A DNA stretch of 64,000 nucleotides, from positions 2,037,159 through 2,101,158 of the forward strand of contig VXAI01000136.1 in the NCBI GenBank assembly GCA_013399305.1, written 5' to 3'. This stretch comes from Rostratula benghalensis. Its lineage: Eukaryota > Chordata > Aves > Charadriiformes > Rostratulidae. The position numbers were made by a program, and so were the translations under genes. The notes beneath the pieces were generated by a model. That model saw nothing but the letters and a program-made list of their open reading frames with translations. It ran no database searches and was not told the DNA's origin. How positions within the stretch are numbered: the stretch's first letter is position 1; every line of letters begins with the position of its first letter. Of the stretch, positions 28,109-40,779 are shown one piece after another.

Positions 28109-30299
28109 CAAAGTCTAATAGTAATGATTAGAAATACAACTCCTGTTGTGTATTGTAGAACTTGTGATTTCCATTTTATCTTTCACAAACAAAAAAACTG
28201 AATGTATGCTTATTTTCTAGACTGTTTCTAGACTTCTTGTTGTTCTTCCTCCTGTTGTTACCCTGTAGCATCAGTCTACATGGAGTGTGGTGCAGTAAGA
28301 AGGATTGGATGGTAGACTCTCCAAACTGGTCATCTGAATGTTGCTCTGAATTTGTGTGGTGGTTCCAGACTTAGCAACAGGAGATAAATTCTTACTGAGT
28401 CTGTCATCATAACCCTCTCCAAGAACAAAATGAAGCTGAGCTGTAAGCAGTGTTTCAGGATGCTTTAGTAGTCTTCAAGGTTTATGTTGTAATGGAAATC
28501 CTGGGTTTTTTTCTTTGACATAATGGAACTCTTGAGATCTGCAGCTTGCAACAAATGGACACAATTCTATATTTTCCCTTACATATATAACTATTTCAAA
28601 TGCATTACTATACCTGCTGTTTCTCTCTGAATGGAATAATTATGAAATGGATATATTGCAATCACACATCAATATATACATTTAGGTATTTCTTCAGAGG
28701 AGAAGGAGCATGGGTTGTTGCTGTTTTCAAGTAAGGGACTGTGTGTGTCCCATCCCACCCAATGATGCAGTTTTTAAAAGACAAAAGGGTTTGTAGTATT
28801 AGTGATGATGTTTTAAAATGGCTTGGTCTGCTGTGAATAAGTCCCTGATACCCTCCTCTCTGCTGCTGACACCAACAAACAGCAACTCTGACGAAGTGCA
28901 TGGAGTAAGGAGGTGTAAGTGCAATTGCAGCTCTGCTGTGAGGCTGGCAGTGCTTGAGTCAGTGCTTTATTTATCCCTGAGAGTCACTATTGAGCTCCTG
29001 TAACGTTCAGGACATCTGTGTAGAATATTTGAAGAGTTTTGCTGCCTGAGAAGGTGGGAATAATTGTAACTCACAAGTCCTCACCTACCGCATGTTTCCT
29101 CTGTGACTGGATAATACCTGTGAGTTTCTGGGATAAGAGCTTAAACACAGAGTACACTGCAAAGAGAAAAAGATTGTCTCCTGTTTAATGGTGTGACAAC
29201 TGAAGAGCTCTCCTGCTGGTGAAATTTACAGTCAGATAGGGTGAGGGGGAGCAATTCTCTGGAGACTTCTGTGCTTGTTTTTCCAATTCAAGTTGCTAAG
29301 AATCACATTTCTGTCTAATAAATCTGTGTCTGCTAGCAAGTGTATTTAGTGCACGTGTGTCTGTGGTGTCTGCCTACCTTACCTCAACTATTCTCTCTCT
29401 TCTACTGTATTTTTTTGTTGTTGTTCTAGAAAATAAATAATTTTGTTCTATTTTGGGCTGGTTTGAATTGTATTTAGTTATATCTTTTGCACATAAAAGT
29501 TTTAGGTTTTGTTAAGTGAAAATGACACTTTATAGTGTATTGGGTTTCTCAAATTATGAGTATTTTCCATAAACTAAAATTCTATTTATATACTAGCTCT
29601 ATGGAACTGTGAATTTGTATACTAGAAAAAAAGATTTTGTAGAGAAGTACTTGGTAGCCAGTACTTGCCCTCGAAGTAATGTGTTTCCACTGGACTTGGA
29701 AAGCAGTGTGAGGAGGGGATTTGCAGGAGCACAGGTACAGAATAAGCTTCTGTTTCTTAGATTAAGATCATTCCCCTTAGCAACTTGCTAATGTGGACAA
29801 GAAGGATCAACTCAGGAGAGAAAAGATTGACCATATGCCATGACTTCCTAAAAAGCAGAGCACAACAACACTATTTGTTTTTAAAAATACAGAAGCATTT
29901 ATAATATAGGAAGACTCTTCTAGCTTGGGAACCTTGTGCAGTGGTACCTTCAGGAGCTGTGGGCCTGGCTCTGGCTTTGCTGGTTTCTGAACTGTAGTTG
30001 TATTTTACCCCATTAATCGTGCAAGTGGCTTTATCTGCTGCTGGAGGAAGAAAAAATTATGCTGCAGTGACCTGAAAACTGCTAAGTTTCTGTCACTGTT
30101 TTTGCTGCCTTAAGCTTCTAATTAGTAGTAGTAGAGCTGACCAGTATAATGAAATGAGTTTGGTTATAGTGGAGGACAGTTGTTCACCCAGTTGTTGCCA
30201 GTCCAAGGTACATTGTGACCCATGTGAAGGTAAGATATTGGCACTAAGTAGCTGTGGATGCCCTGCTGTGCCATGGGGAATTGCGGACACTCCATCATG

Positions 30300-30418
30300 G
30301 GCAGTGTTCAGGGTTGGATGGGGCTTTGAGCAACCTGATCTAGTTGAAGATGTCCCATGGCAGGGGTTGGACTTAAATGATCTTTAAGATCCCTTCCAAC
30401 CCAAACTATTCTGTGGTA
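30300..30418 (+). mobile_element. CR1 3' tail, sense
   Basis: GGTTGGATGGGGCTTTGAGC, then GACTTAAATGATCTTTAAGA and CCCTTCCAACCCAAACTATT CTGTGG match the final segment of a CR1 element. About 120 bp. Confidence 0.88.
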
Positions 30419-31284
30419 TTTATCACCAAGAGTATTTCCTACCCAGTGGAGACTGTTCTAGAGCTGTGCATGTCAGGAGAATTCTGTATCTGTCACTGGA
30501 TGCCTTCAAGTGTTGCTACTACTTGTGGGCTTTTCAGCATCTCCTCCACAGCAGAAGTTAGAAAATGAAGCTGATCTCTGTCATCATTGTATCTGGAGAT
30601 GAATCTCATAGTTCTGTTTTCCGGTTATCTCTAAAGGAACCTCATGCAGAAATTAAGCTGAACTCAGAAATATTAGCATAACTTGAAAACTTGAAGGAAG
30701 GAACTTCCCCAAATATTGTTAAGTATTCCCAAATGTGTCAGAGTGTGCACAAGATCAAGTATCTGCTCCATGCTCATTAGGAAAAAGGTGATGGTAACTT
30801 CATTTTATCTAGAGGCACTCGTACACAGGTAGCATAGGTAGCAATGTGGATACTCTACATTTATGCTCCTGCAGGAGAGGCTTCTGGGTAAGAGTCTGGT
30901 TGCATAGAGGGATACAAAGATCAATTTGTCAAAACAAATTGCAATTAGCAGTAGTGGACTCCTAAGAGGTTTTACAAGCAGGATCTACTGGACTTCCATT
31001 TGAGTAATCCTTGAAGAATAATTTGATGAGTATTATTTTTGCAGCTACACAGATGAGCTTACTCATCTCGTGTGACCTTCACAGCACTGAAGGGCTGATG
31101 ACTTTTCTCATGGATGCTGGTTTGGAGAGGGACTGCTGAGTTGTGGATGCCATGTATCTAACAGCAAGAGATGCCAGGCAAGTTCAGCTAATGGGATCTC
31201 TGTTCAGTTGTGGCATTACATGGGAAAAAATATTTTCTGGAATTTTTTTTTTTTTTTTTCCCTGAATTTGATTACTGATGCCCA

Positions 31285-31442
31285 TTTGATTAGGAAGACC
31301 TTCTTTGCTGTGAGGGTGGTGAGGCACTGGAATGGGTTGCCCAGAGAAGCTGTGGCTGCCCCATCCCCGGAGGGGTTCAAGGCCAGGCTGGATGGGGCTT
31401 GGAGTAACCTGGGCTGGCAGGAGGTGTCCCTGCCATGGTGAC
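31285..31442 (+). mobile_element. CR1 fragment, sense, end of pol ORF
   Basis: The + strand translates to [20 protein letters not shown] then PSPEGFKARLDG, the well-known C-terminal end of CR1 pol. The usual CR1 tail text CTGGGCTGGCAGGAGGTGTC follows. The ATTCTATG terminus is missing. A T15 run precedes it at about 31243-31260. Confidence 0.9.
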
Positions 31443-32023
31443 TTTTCAGCTCTGCCAGGTCTCGCAGAGAGCACTGTGCTGTGGGTTGTGGGAAGCCTCT
31501 TCTGACCCAGTCCTCACTTGTATGCCATGTCACTGCTGTTCAGTGTTCTGCATCAGTGAAATGACCCACGGGGACGACCTGCCCTCCCTTCACCCCAAAG
31601 TTAATTTGGTTTTAGTCGGTCAGGTGAACACCTTTCCAATTTTGATATTGGTAGGAATAGCTGCCAGTCAATGTACGTCTCAGGGAGGGTGCTGTGAGAA
31701 GTGAACAGGGAATGGTGGCTCTAAGTACAACTTGCTGTCAATGTGCTCCACACTGATGGGAGCAGAACTAAACCCACAGTGCTCAAAAGGAGCCCCTGGT
31801 TTTCACGGAGCTGAGGTCACCACAGCAACTCCTGAACTGGATCTCCGTGTGGGCAACACCAGTGCTTTGGTATGGGGGAGGAGAGACACTGCTTTTCAGT
31901 AGTGCAGATTGGAATTAAGTTGGTGGTTTGAAATTGCAGGCTAAATTCAAAGTAACTAAATTGTAGCAGAAAGGGGAGATTAAATCTGGGGTGACTGTCT
32001 GGAGGATTGCAGGCTGGTTAGTT

Positions 32024-32135
32024 TATAGAATCACAGAGTGGTTAGAGTTGGAAGGGACTGTAAAGATCCTCTAGTTCCAGTGCCCCTGCCATGAGCAGGG
32101 AATTCTCCCATGAGATCAGGCTGCTCAGACTTAGA
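32024..32135 (-). mobile_element. CR1 3' tail, antisense
   Basis: ATAGAATCACAGAGTGGTTA, GAGTTGGAAGGGACTGTAAA and GATCAGGCTGCTCAGA are the reverse complement of a CR1 3' end. It decays into unique sequence after about 110 bp. Confidence 0.85.
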
Positions 32136-34065
32136 GCAGGTTGCTTGAGTTAGGAGACCTGTTCTTCAATGATCAGGAGGTTTTCTTCTTGACCATAAGT
32201 TTCAATGTAAGGGAATGCGTGAGGACAAAACCTTGACAGAGGGACTATGTCACATACCATGCATAGCAAATCTGCTGAGTACAAGGTGCTTTCCTTGTTT
32301 AATTTTATATAAGCAGATTAAATATGGTTGGGTTTTTTTCTTTCTTTCTTCACTAACATGTCTCAAGGATTTTTGTGAACACTAAATTTGCATTGTTTTG
32401 AATAAAGATGGATCTTGGCTCCAATGTGACTGTTTTCAAGAATGAAGCTTTGTTCAACTAAGGAAGTAGCAAATCTGTGTTGCTGGGTACCTTTAATAAA
32501 TTATCCCTCTCTTCAGAATGCATAAGATGGTAAGAAAATGTTCTCTTACACAACTGAAAAAGGCCTCCTTGGAGTCCTTTCGTTTGCAGAAATGAAGAAG
32601 GAATTCCATTCCAGGAATGGGTGTTGATGAGGAGGAGGTCAGTAGGTAGGAAGGTAGGGAGGAGCACATACCTAGAGACTGTCACAAGGGCTCCTTGGTT
32701 CTCCAAGACTTTGTAGTTTTCAATAATATAAATTTATGTCACTTTTACTGGGAGATCAGATTTTGTATTTTCTGAGGTGGGGAGTAAAAATACAGAGTAT
32801 TCTAAATACTAGAAAATAGAGTTAACAGATACTGCAAAAAATCACTGTTCCTTTCTCATTTCACATACCTCAAACATTACAGTGGAATAATAATGGAATT
32901 GAGCATTGAGTGCAGCATGCTTCCTTTGTGGCAGACTCCAGCAAAAAATTATTAATGAAAGACATTCAAAAGGAAGGTAATGTATGAGGAAACAGATTAC
33001 CTGCAGTCATATAAAATAGCCAACAAACAAACCAAAAAAAACCAGCCCACCCAAAAAATTCTAGATACCAGTTTTTGTGTACCTAGAATCCTTCCCAGGG
33101 CTGGCTTTTCACTGCAGCAGGCATTTTACACTGCCCTGGTTATTGAGTGCCTGTGGATTTTTTTATGCAAAGAGTTTTGGTCTAAGAAGAACTAGTTCAC
33201 ATAAAGTTTGTATTTGCAGATCTAAAACCACAGAACTGACCTGTGATGTCATTCTGACTCAGATCACTCTCTCCTTCAGGCAGTGGGTGTCATCTCTGTA
33301 CATTGCTTTGCTCAATGATTGCCCTCTTAAAATAATGGCTCTTCCCTTCCCGCCCTCCTGCTCCCATATTAGTGATTAGATTTAATTCCTTATCAAATCC
33401 CATTTGGAAGATTGTCCTAGTCTTCTGGAATGATATCTTTAGGAACAGGTACCATCTTTCTTGGAGTTCTTGTATTGTTTTCTCCTCCTGAGTGTCCACT
33501 TTGATTCGTTACTGGAATTTAGTACAAAGTTTTATCTCTGAATCTCATCAACATTAACTGTCATCTTTTTTGCAAAATACTGGCTTCAAATTCTTAGACT
33601 GTTCTGCACTCAAACTCTTACCAGACAAGTGAAATCATTATATTTTTCTGGTCATTGAAGATGGAGAGAACTTCAGTAGAAATGTCTAACAACTGTCTGG
33701 CATAGCACACAGAGAGAAGAAAAAGCTTTTGACAGTGTTTCCAAAGGAATCTAAGAGAATCACCTGCTGTGCACTGTCTTGAAAAGGAACACAGCGTTCT
33801 TCATATTTTATTAAATTTTAAATTTCCAACTCTTTGTGGCAAAATGAAAGTCAAGTATAATCTGCTCTTTTACTGGGGAGCAAAAGAAATAATGATGTTT
33901 GCAGTTTGGGATATTTGGATCCATTGTTCTGCTCCAAATGAGAAACTAGAGTTAAATAGTATTAGAAAGCACTTAGATAAATATGGTTTTAGCTGTCACG
34001 GAAGTGGTTGTGTGATTTGAGAATACTGTAGTTTGCCATTAAAGAACAGAAACACTGCATCATCT

Positions 34066-34071
34066 TTTATT
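34066..34071 (-). terminator. AATAAA polyadenylation signal, antisense candidate
   Basis: TTTATT on the + strand reads AATAAA on the minus strand. It lies 3' of the open frame ending at 34344 and is followed by TGTTTCTGTTCTTT-like sequence within 40 bases. The hexamer is common by chance, so it supports the antisense model only weakly. Confidence 0.25.
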
Positions 34072-34343
34072 ACAGACTTTCAAATAGTGTTCAGCTATAA
34101 TATTTTACTTGGCTAAAATTCTGCCACTCCAAAGTAGAGCTGTTATAGATGTTAATTGGTTTCTCTCTGTGGGCTCATACTGTAAGCATGCATACATCAC
34201 TACAGTCTTTTGAACTTACCCAGGAACCATCCCCAGAGCTCAACACTCTAATTGCCCTGGAGCTGGGGGGTTTGGGAGCTTCTTAGTGCCCAGGGCAACA
34301 TACTTCAGTCACCTCAGCTTTGACAGTGCTTAAATTTTCACTC

Positions 34344-34640
34344 CTAGTGTTGCTGGTGGTGATCCTCTCTGATGAGGTACACCCTGCTGTGGGAGTAGCT
34401 GCCATCCTGCCTTGGTCTGCCACTCTTCAGATACCCAAAACCAGGCCCTGGGCTGGTTGGATATTCTGGCTGCTTAAGGGTCTCTGAAGCAGAACTTCGT
34501 GGTCTGTGCAGAGAGGGCTGGGCTGCTGTCCTGGGTGATTCTGAGTACGAGTTCTCCAGTCTGCAGTGATGGGAACCACTGCCAGCTTCATTGCAGCTTG
34601 AGATTAGGGATCTGACATTACTTCTGCACTGGGAAATTGA
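34344..34640 (-). other. Candidate terminal coding exon on the antisense strand (98 codons plus stop)
   Basis: On the minus strand, a good 3' splice site (TTTTTTCCAATTTATATCACAG) ends at 34641. A frame then opens in phase 0 with SISQCRSNVRSLISSCNEAG and closes with ...RVYLIREDHHQQH and TAG at 34346-34344. The peptide is rich in Ser, Arg, Pro and His and has few hydrophobic runs. An AATAAA signal lies 273 bases past the stop (minus strand, 34071-34066), with T/G-rich sequence after it. The phase matches the donor at 39840. I do not recognise the product. The evidence is open frame plus signals only, with no homology. Confidence 0.3.
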
Positions 34641-35603
34641 CTGTGATATAAATTGGAAAAAATACAGGGAATAATTCAAACATTTCTGTGGGTAGCAGGG
34701 AGCCATGTACAACATACTGAGTATTCAGAAAGTGGCAAACCAACTGTATCACTGCACGGTACCAGTATGGGGCTTTTAAGGTTTTTAATTCCAAAAGACT
34801 AATATTTAATCTGGGTTTATTTTTTTTTGCTTTGTCATACTAGTTCTTTCTCATGTTAATTTGATTTCTGGATTGTGAGTAGCTAGGGGGAAGCTATGTT
34901 GCTTAAAAAAGAAAGCACCTATAAAGCTGTCCTAATTCATCATCATTTAATGTTTTCTTTTGGATTTTGAAATTATTGCAGAAAATTTGGAATTCAGACT
35001 GATGGAATCCTAAAGATGCATATTTGAGTATTGTCATTACAAATATTTCCTTTCTGTCACATTATGTTGCATGAGATAGTCGTCCTTTTTATTGATTTGC
35101 CACTTTGGAACTTCTTTACTTGTAAAATTCTAGTGTGGGGTTTGGGCTAAGAGGTTAGTGCGATAATCTGTGTCTCCAGGGGCAAGGCTGCTGCTGTGGG
35201 AACACTATGGGTGCTAACAAGCAAGTAATAGAAATGATAGGGCTACAGTAGAAGCATCTCCTTAATTATTTCTTGGTTTGGTTTGGGGTTTTGTGTTGTT
35301 TTCCAAATATGTTACATTTTGAATAAATGCATTGTCCCTTACAGAATTAGGGTAGTGTTTTTCTTTCAGCACTGTCACTGCTGCTTTACTCTGCCTTCCC
35401 AGCATTTTCAGCTCAGTTCTTTAATTCGTCTTGAAGGGGTGGAATGACCTTGCACCTTCCTGCAGGCTGGAGAAGTTCTATTTGCAGGGTTTTTTCCAGC
35501 CTGCAAATCTACTTATTTTGTGGGTTTCTTTTAAAAAGTTACAGTGTGTTCTGTTGAACAATGAAGTCAGCATTTAAAGTTTGGGGTTTTGTTGTTATTG
35601 TAG

Positions 35604-35676
35604 GCATTGGATCAAGACAGAACTGCACTACAGAAGGTGAAGAAATCTGTAAAAGCAATATATAATTCGGGGCAAG
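35604..35676 (+). CDS. ASAP1: ASAP1 coding exon: start of visible BAR domain part
   Basis: 73 nt between an acceptor (TTGTTATTGTAG before 35604) and a donor (GTAAGA from 35677). It encodes 24 residues, ALDQDRT...AIYNSGQ, plus one base of the next codon, so it ends in phase 1. In ASAP1 this lies near residue 60 of the long form, in the first helix of the N-terminal BAR domain, which dimerises and senses or bends membranes. The exon starts in phase 0, matching an upstream exon that should end in LLEE and is not in the window. It follows more than 35 kb of intron. Confidence 0.95.
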
Positions 35677-38600
35677 GTAAGACATTGCTTTCAATTTTAC
35701 ATGAGAACCTAAGCATTTGATTTCAAGTTTGAGAAATGTCTTGCAACTTATCCTGTTGAAGTTTATACCCTAAGAGATGCTTATCAGTTTTTGAGTGAAT
35801 TTAAAAATTTCCTTTCTTCCCTTCTGATTATACATCAAATTAATGTATTCTGCAGTTCTTTGACTTTTGTAACCCTTCTCAAAGGACTGTAGGAGAATTT
35901 CCATGGGTACATTTTCCTGTTGTCATCACATTTCAAGCAGTTACCTTCAACTTTTCAATCTAGGCAATGCCCTACTCTGAATTTATAGTGTGTCCTTCTA
36001 AGTGAAATAAGAATGAGAACTTTTTAAGAGGTTTAAAAAATAAATAAAAGAAAGGTGTGTTTGCTGCTTCAATGCTTGGCTCTCCCCTTGTTACTTTGCT
36101 TGGTTGGAGACACTGTTGATGTTATATTTAAGCTATAACAACTTTGATGGGAGGGTAGGTGGCTGGAATAGGAATTGCTTATCAGTTTGAGTTCAGTCAC
36201 AAATGATGATCAAACACAGATCAATATATAAATTAGGTTTCAAAACTGTTATGAAGTAACCTGGCTTCCACCTTTGTTTCTCTTAAAGTCTACAAACGGT
36301 GCCAAAGGCAGATATGGTAGCAGAGCTGCACGCTTTCCACTAACCACCTAAATAATAATTGTAAATAATGGGGGTTTGAAAGCCCCAATTCCTCCTCCCC
36401 ACTTGTAATAACCAATTGAGCAAATATTGTCCTTATGCAGAACAGCTTCTGAGTGCCCTTAGTTTCTCTGTTGTTAGGGAGTGGTGTGTGCTGTACCACT
36501 AACTCATGGTTATGGAAGTCTGTGGGGGTTTGACTCTATTATAGATTCTTAACCTTTCTGCTGAGCACGAATATTGTTGCTCTACTAGCACCACATTTTA
36601 ATTAGCCTTTCTGTAATTTCAGTTGATGAACATTTTCCCAACAGACAACGAAGCCCATTGCAAAGAGAGAATTGCATTTGGTGCATGTGTGTTTAGTTTC
36701 ATGCTTTTGAAATTTTTTGAAATTTTTCCACTTGGAAGTACCGACTGACTTACTGAATTTCAAAACTGATGAAAAATGTAGAACACGCGGAAGGTGTTCT
36801 ATGTTGAAATATGCAAATGGCACTAGAGTTTTTAGGTACCATTTAAGTGTTGTACTTAACATTGTTTTCAAGGCCTATAAGTAGGCAGGAGTCACTTTGA
36901 GTATCAGCAATAGAAGGTTTATTAATGGTTTTAATTGGCTGCCTCTGCACTTACAAAGGACCAGAGCTGGTCAGGTATGGTCAGGTAGATTGTTTTTTCC
37001 TTTTCTTTTTCTTTTTTTACCCTTTTCTGAACAAGTCTTGTTTCAAAGGCACAAGTTAATACTTATCTTGTGGATAAAGCAAGCACTATATGTAATGCTC
37101 TAGCTCCCTCTTCAGAATCTGTTGTGAGAGGCTGCAGGATGATTTGAAGAGCTGCAGGCAGGAGGCAGTTCATGCAGTAACCGAGAAACAAACCAGGGTT
37201 GGTAAGGGCAAGAGAAAACACACCTTATACATGTGAGACCTTGTAGAAATAAATATAAACATAAAGTGAGTGAGTTAAAACTTAAACTCGTTTTTCCTGC
37301 TTGTACAAAGCGAATTGCTAAGTCAGCTATTTTCTTATGCTTCGGTGATGAAAGTGGATTTCGTTGATCTTTAACTTGGATGTAGAACTTACTCAAACCA
37401 GCTGTAAAAGGCATTGTCATGTACCAGTTCAAGCAAGAGTTCGGTGACTATTTTCATATTTCAAAAGGAAGCTCAAACTGCAATTTGAAAACTCAAAATT
37501 GGAATTTTGTTTTACAAACTTAATTGTTTGCTACAAAGTGAGACCATATTTAGAGTCCTAGAGTAGGAAATGGTTTTTAAAACTCCTCTGCTTTGTAATC
37601 TCCTTTAAGAACTCTAGCTGGAGTGGTGAGAAAAGATTATTCAAGGAAAATGTAAATTCTGTCCTCAGTTCAGTAATCCAATTCACACTCTACCGAAAGG
37701 CATAGCTAGAATGTGTTTGAGTTATATTGGTGGTTCTGTTTTGGTATGGTTTGGTTTTTGCCTGAAGTAACATTTGAACAGTGACATTCACACAATGCAA
37801 TGTCCCATACACAATTCTTCAGAAAGCCCTGGCCCTCTGATGCACTGGTTTGTTCCTCCTCTCTGCTGAATTCTGAACCACAAGGGACTCCCTTCTGTTA
37901 ATAATTCCCAAATACAGTCAAAAGAGTTTACACAGTGGAAAAATAAAACCATAAAATCCATGCAAGACCAAGGGTAGTGAGCTGGACCAGCAATTCACAT
38001 GGTCTTCTGCAGTGAACAACAGTAGATGCTTGAGGAAGTAGAAAAACAGTGCAAAGATGGGAGTGATTTTTTTTTTTTTAAAAAAAATTATTTGGGTTTT
38101 TAACGTTTTCTAATCTCATAATGTTATGAAATCCAGGAATTACCTGAGTCAGGACTGATATTCTGGTGCTTGATACTCTTCAACGGACTTCTACAATTCA
38201 TTTTGTCTAAGAAATTTCAATTCATGTAAATCTCTATCATTCACAGTCTGGCATCAATCTAGTGAAATGTACCCTTGCCAAGCTGGCCCATGGATGCTTT
38301 TCAGACCCCAACTCCCCCGAGGGGAAGACTGGCCTTGTCCATGTCCCAAAGCCCCCAGAATGACTCGTGGGATATTGAAGGACCTACGCTGTTCTGGGGC
38401 ACAAGAGTTTGTAGCAGGCTCTGAAGTCCCAAAGCTGGCTAGAACGGTGTTGGAGGACTTTCTGGTGGAGGAATCCAACCTTGATGTGGTGTCATCCATC
38501 TACCTGATGAAATGTCTGGATTGAGTTGTTTCCACACTCACCCATAATATTCCTTTTCTGAACTCAGCAACCCGAGAGGTTTTTTGGGGGGATGTTTTTT

Positions 38601-39839
38601 CTGACATTTAATCATTCTTCCTTGCTTTCTCCAAAATGGCAGATTCAGATTTTATTTTTTAGAAAGGAGAGGAGTGAATTTTGGGCAACAAGGACAGGAA
38701 CTGCTTGTATGTTGTTCTATTGTGTGCTGTTTCTTTCTTAATCATTACTGATGTTTGGCTTTGTTTTGCTTGGTACTAAATGTTGAGGTGATGTGACTCC
38801 AAACCCTTTCTTTGCTTGTTAAACAACCAATCCTTTCAGTTGGGAGTGCTTTCTCTTCCGTGTTAAGCTGCCTAATGAAGACTTTCATCTGTTGACCATT
38901 CAAAACATGGGATTCCACATCTAACTTGAGAGCTACCCGTAGTGGGCCCATTGCCACAGTCTCTGCACAGGTATGGATGGATGTGGAGACTTCCAGGGTG
39001 AGGGACATCTGACTGTCTCTGCATCTACACTAGGACTGGGCTGAGCTGTAGCTCTGCCCATGCTGGGTGTGTGAGGAAGAGCAGACCTTACTCGAGTATG
39101 GAAAAGAAGAACAAAGTTTATCTCTCTGAATCTTATTTCCTAACTCTTTTATGTACTGTTAAATGATGTGGGCCTTATCAGTGTTTCATACAGGACTTTG
39201 CTGGTGACCTCCCTCTGCTGAGAAAATTAACTCTATTCTATCCTTTACCACATCTTTGTGACCTGTCTTTCCTTTGTGAAGCTAATCCCTCTTAATTTGC
39301 TTAGTTCTTTTTAGTGTTTGGGTGAGAGACAGAGCTTCTCAGAAATCCAAACAGATCATTTAATGTGGATTTCCACTCCCCACATGCTTGTTGATCCCCT
39401 GGGGAGTTGGGGAGGAGTTTTTTAAAAGGAAAAAATTGTTTTTATAAAACCTGTGTTTCTTGTTCAGCATTTTGTATTTACGCACATGTCCACCAGTTCT
39501 GTTCTGCACTGTATTTTCTACAAGTTGCCTGAGGAATATAGAAGGATTACTGCTCTACTGGTGCATACCTGAAGACTTTGTTCTCTCTGGAGCTCTTATT
39601 GAAAGTAGTGATTATATTTGCTTCTCGTTCTTCCTGTAGTAGATAGTTTGCCTATTTTATTCTTCTGTGCATGGGTCTAAGTGACTTGTCAGTGCTCATT
39701 TTGTCAGCTTTTATGAGTTCTACTGTTTGCACGTAGATTTGGTATAAATCCTCTGAATCAGAGTTTGAAGAAAATTATTCCCTGAGAAGAATTTCAAGAA
39801 CATCAGCGCTGATCACAGGCACAACAAGAAGTCATTTAC

Positions 39840-39983
39840 CTTTCTGGGTCGAGTGACCTCAGCGCTCGTACGCCGAGGGGCTCCAGAGAACCTCGCAGAC
39901 TGGCTGAGATACTCCTTGCTCTGGGCATCTTTGAAAGAGATTTTCAGTACTTTCCCTTTAGCAATCTGGCCAGAAGGCATCAT
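39840..39983 (-). other. Candidate coding exon on the antisense strand (48 codons, with donor)
   Basis: On the minus strand, tandem ATG codons at 39983-39978 open a frame of 48 codons, beginning MMPSGQIAKGKVLKISFKDA and ending ...SAEVTRPRK. An AAG|GTAAAT donor follows immediately at 39839. The predicted peptide is basic and polar, unlike the Phe/Leu-rich chance frames around it. The stretch holds an unusual cluster of CpGs (about 39850-39895) for this AT-rich intron. If unspliced, the frame would stop eight codons later, giving 56 residues. The + strand is also open here (77 codons ending at about 40010), so coding sense is uncertain. I do not recognise the protein. It may be a first coding exon of a nested gene, a pseudogene piece, or chance. 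Confidence 0.3.
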
Positions 39984-40779
39984 TGTTATCAAGTCCAGAT
40001 AAGAATATGGTAGTCAAATAATTTTTTTTTTTCTATTATTTTTCTATTAGATTTCAGCTTTGTGAAGGATGAAATGAGAAAGGATGCTTTCTTATTTCAA
40101 ATAACTTCTTTTGCCATCCTTTTTAACCTTGCCAGCTTTCTTGCTGTTTCTAAAGTCTTTTTATGTGAATGTTTTTCCATTCATAAATGCAGCTTGGCTC
40201 TGACCTTTGTTATTTTTCCTCTGGCTACCCCTGGAACAAAGCCGGTTTATAAGTGCAACAAAAATAGTTTCAAGTTGATCAGGATTCTGAATGTAATTCT
40301 TTTTTCCTTTGTTCCCTTTTTTTTTTTTTTTTAAACTTAATCAGATATGCAGAAGTACTTCTTAGTTATTTGGACTTTCTTCAGGTTTATATGGGTGTGA
40401 TTTAAGTATAATCAGTAACAGGAAAGAGTATTGTTTGTGCATTTTTTCTTCTGTAAAATATTTAACTTCTTTTTTCTTTTTAATTTTGTTCAGTGTTTGC
40501 AGGGTAATATGTCTGAACAAAACTGTTTTAGACAAAAGAGATGTAAGGCTTTAATTGCAGTGATGTGTTGTCTGGCTCCAGTATATAAAGACCTCTCTTC
40601 ACAGTATTTGTTCCTCAATTTCCTTACTTAATATGCAGAAGTAGACATCAATTTGACTGAGTTCAAAAGCATATGCTAAAATTGTGGTAACTCTTGAACA
40701 GGAAAGTAAGTACTTATGTTGTGGGTTTCGATGAAAGAATACAAATTCCTTGTGTGCCTTGGAAGCTGATTTCAGTCTT

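Larger units (their letters stand above)
1..35603 (+). other. ASAP1: Large ASAP1 intron (3' 35.6 kb)
   Basis: No ASAP1 exon was found here. Contents in order: unique sequence 1-750; degenerate CR1 about 760-1480; unique AT-rich 1480-2445; long antisense CR1 2450-3605; unique sequence with T/GT-rich tracts (4540-4690, 5540, 9200-9240) to 10433; CR1 10434-10745; GC-richer patch 11560-11740; CR1 13890-14006; unique sequence to 27363 including a possible LTR-like block near 18735-19170 and a GT-rich tract 25370-25470; CR1 27364-28108; CR1 3' tails at 30300-30418 and 31285-31442; antisense CR1 tail at 32024-32135; then unique sequence to the acceptor at 35603, interrupted by the minus-strand open segment 34344-34640. 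Short open frames elsewhere look like chance. Confidence 0.85.

Noticed and set aside
1..35603. Search for the preceding ASAP1 exons (MPDQISVSEF start, and the exon ending LLEE)
   Set aside because: No matching codon string with splice sites was seen, so the exons are placed outside the window.
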